Of a DNA stretch of 35,580 nt, positions 35,574 to 35,580 are shown piece after piece. Origin of the DNA: an uncultured Pseudomonadota bacterium (GTDB taxonomy: Bacteria > Pseudomonadota > Gammaproteobacteria > Methylococcales > Methylomonadaceae); assembly GCA_903867225.1 (NCBI GenBank), contig CAIPQN010000007.1, positions 1 through 35,580 on the forward strand, in the 5' to 3' direction. A program made the position numbers and the translations under genes. Below the pieces are notes generated by a model, which searched no databases, had not been told where the DNA came from, and was given only the letters and a program-made list of their open reading frames with translations. The first letter of the stretch is position 1, and every line of letters begins with the position of its first letter.

Positions 35574-35580
35574 TTAAAAA

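Overview
The window looks like low-GC, compact chromosome of a Gammaproteobacterium. The pilMNOPQ-aroK-aroB-damX order, the cmoA-cmoB pair, mlaC, an E. coli-type class II aldolase and a biosynthetic arginine decarboxylase all fit that class. My best guess within it is an aerobic, type IV-piliated methanotroph- or Thiothrix-like lineage (Methylococcales or Thiotrichales). That placement is inference from gene content and base composition only. No rRNA, tRNA, CRISPR array, prophage or complete insertion sequence is visible.

Layout. Positions 1-418 hold the tail of a TolC/NodT-type efflux outer-membrane protein. A phosphate-porin-like gene (506-2143, minus) follows, with a four-copy, 11-bp-period PhoB-type box upstream. 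A plus-strand block runs Uma2 nuclease-like, speA, EVE protein, YchJ (2391-5656), with ATGA or short overlaps. A minus-strand block runs hypC, hypD, an SbmA/BacA-type ABC protein with a wrecked ATPase domain, and a GH5 glucanase-like enzyme (9855 down to 5653). Class II aldolase fba stands alone (10009-11088). A minus-strand aa3/caa3-type oxidase operon is ctaC-ctaD-small ORF-ctaG-ctaE (15532 down to 11158). hemB (minus) and mlaC (plus) diverge across 29 bp; cmoA-cmoB follow. A minus-strand HDOD/receiver/GGDEF protein (20969 down to 19119) has lost its receiver active-site residues. secA (21298-23997) has a structured promoter region. A long plus-strand run covers pilM-pilN-pilO-pilP-pilQ-aroK-aroB-damX-like-hemE-glk (24053-34697). 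ispF (minus) follows, and the window ends in a short signal-peptide ORF that appears to be cut off by a small inverted-repeat element.

Functional themes. The oxidase operon and the haem genes hemB and hemE serve respiration. fba and glk serve sugar metabolism. aroK/aroB and ispF serve aromatic and isoprenoid precursors. pilMNOPQ builds the type IV pilus alignment complex and secretin, and SecA drives secretion. Most of this is ordinary core genome. The items most worth a second look are the ATPase-dead ABC protein next to an apparently cytoplasmic glucanase, the pseudo-receiver in the HDOD-GGDEF protein, the double Pho box, the secA promoter palindrome plus 11-bp tandem repeat, the 32-residue membrane peptide in the cytochrome oxidase operon, and the inverted-repeat element at the right edge. 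I did not find a convincing new multi-gene system.
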